The notes under the pieces are model-generated. The model worked only from the letters and a program-made list of their open reading frames with translations. It made no database searches and had not been told where the DNA came from. Position numbers and translations under genes: made by a program. Below, piece by piece: positions 6,172-6,852 of a stretch of DNA of 6,852 bases; the first letter of the stretch is position 1; every line of letters begins with the position of its first letter. This stretch comes from Nitrososphaerota archaeon (GTDB lineage Archaea > Thermoproteota > Bathyarchaeia > Bathyarchaeales > Bathycorpusculaceae), in assembly GCA_031260365.1 (NCBI GenBank), contig JAIRJY010000154.1, forward strand, positions 1-6,852, given 5' to 3'.

Positions 6172-6828
6172 TTAATGTTCATATTTTGTTGGGTCAGCTA
6201 TACCTGCGTTATGAAAAGACTTTTTACGATTAACACATGATTCACACACTCCACAGTGATGCTCACCATCAAGATAACATGACCACGTTAACTCTAAAGG
6301 TACATTTAACTCAACAGCAGCCCTTACAATATCAGTTTTTTCCATACCAATATACGGTGCACAAATACTAATACTATTACAACCAGTACCTAACTGTGCT
6401 GCTTTTTCAAAAGCCTCATAAAATTCTCGCCTACAATCCGGATAAAAAAACACATCTGAACCCTGGGCACCATAAAAAATTTTGTCTGCCCCAATAACAA
6501 TAGCATAAGACACAGCTGCTGATAGAAAAATCGCGTTACGAAACGGAACAATAATAGAACCCGAAAACTCGCTAGACAACGGTATATCTCTATTAACAAG
6601 AGCTGACGAATGGTAAATATCTTTTAATACTGAAAAATCAACAGCCTTAATATCAACACCCAAAATTCCAGCAATTCTCTGAGCCGCAAAAACTTCCTTA
6701 ACAGCTATCTGCCCATACCTAAAAGTAACTGGATAAATTTGGTACCCCTGGCTTTTTGCCCAATACGCAACTACAACGGAATCTAATCCGCCGCTAAGAA
6801 CAATAACACATTTTTTATCCTCAGACAT
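6172..6828 (-). CDS. queC: 7-cyano-7-deazaguanine (preQ0) synthase QueC
   Basis: QueC converts 7-carboxy-7-deazaguanine, ammonia and ATP to preQ0, the precursor that archaea insert into tRNA for archaeosine (queuosine in bacteria); it is cytosolic. Counting from ATG 6828 (218 aa, normal family length), the ATP pyrophosphatase loop SGGLDS is at 12-17, FRYGQ at 36-40, VPFRNAIF at 94-101 and YPDCR at 129-133. The zinc ligands are C184, C192, C195 and C198 (SCY...HCGVCESC). The C-terminus DPTKYE is also typical. The segment before YPDCR (YGAQGSDVFF) differs from the common GANAxDxxG, but the catalytic and zinc residues are intact, so it is probably active. A GTG at 6840 would add four residues; ATG is preferred because SEDKK followed by the first strand is a usual N-terminus. 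Its promoter lies beyond the window, so operon partners are unknown. Confidence 0.95.
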   Translation of the reverse strand: MSEDKKCVIVLSGGLDSVVVAYWAKSQGYQIYPVTFRYGQIAVKEVFAAQRIAGILGVDIKAVDFSVLKDIYHSSALVNRDIPLSSEFSGSIIVPFRNAIFLSAAVSYAIVIGADKIFYGAQGSDVFFYPDCRREFYEAFEKAAQLGTGCNSISICAPYIGMEKTDIVRAAVELNVPLELTWSCYLDGEHHCGVCESCVNRKKSFHNAGIADPTKYEH

Positions 6829-6852
6829 ACCGTTATTCACACTACTACTCTT

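Noticed and set aside
5084..6840. QueE-QueC pair, with the radical SAM protein as QueE
   Set aside because: The protein has a biotin synthase-like layout and a CxxxCxxC motif in a different sequence setting, is longer than typical QueE, and is transcribed convergently, not together with queC.

Overview
This 6.85-kb, AT-rich window looks archaeal, most likely from a Bathyarchaeia-like lineage or a relative. The call rests on gene content. The MscL channel has an N-terminal charged helix and a polyproline linker, a form I associate with archaea. The biotin-synthase-like radical SAM protein belongs to a family (COG1856 type) that I know mainly from archaea. The translation signals (GGTG, GAGGT) and TATA-like AT-rich boxes close to the start codons also fit. 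Names and taxonomy come from recognition of the sequence, not from a database search. A gut-associated lifestyle is suggested only by the adhesin.

Layout, left to right. Positions 58-979 (minus) hold a decayed IS630-family transposase with an in-frame stop in its helix-turn-helix and at least three frameshifts. Positions 980-1253 are an AT-rich intergenic stretch with small repeats, ending in the promoter and ribosome binding site of the next gene. Positions 1254-4205 (plus) encode the highlight: a 983-residue secreted multidomain protein. It has a signal peptide, SpaA/CnaB-like immunoglobulin-type modules, a probable internal thioester domain (Cys561 and Gln635) and a cysteine-rich tail. It resembles the covalent 'chemical harpoon' adhesins of Gram-positive bacteria but lacks an LPXTG motif or any visible membrane anchor. 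It ends in a strong terminator with a perfect 17-bp stem. Positions 4517-4915 (plus) encode an MscL-type mechanosensitive channel, 5084-6088 (plus) the radical SAM enzyme, and 6172-6828 (minus) QueC, the preQ0 synthase of the 7-deazaguanine (archaeosine) pathway. The last two genes converge on an 83-bp spacer with a 16-bp palindrome.

The genes do not look like one operon. Each has its own spacer, the adhesin and channel are each followed by a terminator-like hairpin, and the functions are unrelated: surface attachment, osmotic relief, an unassigned radical reaction and tRNA modification. The left third (dead transposon plus adhesin with bacterial-type modules) reads as accessory DNA, and the right third as ordinary housekeeping DNA.
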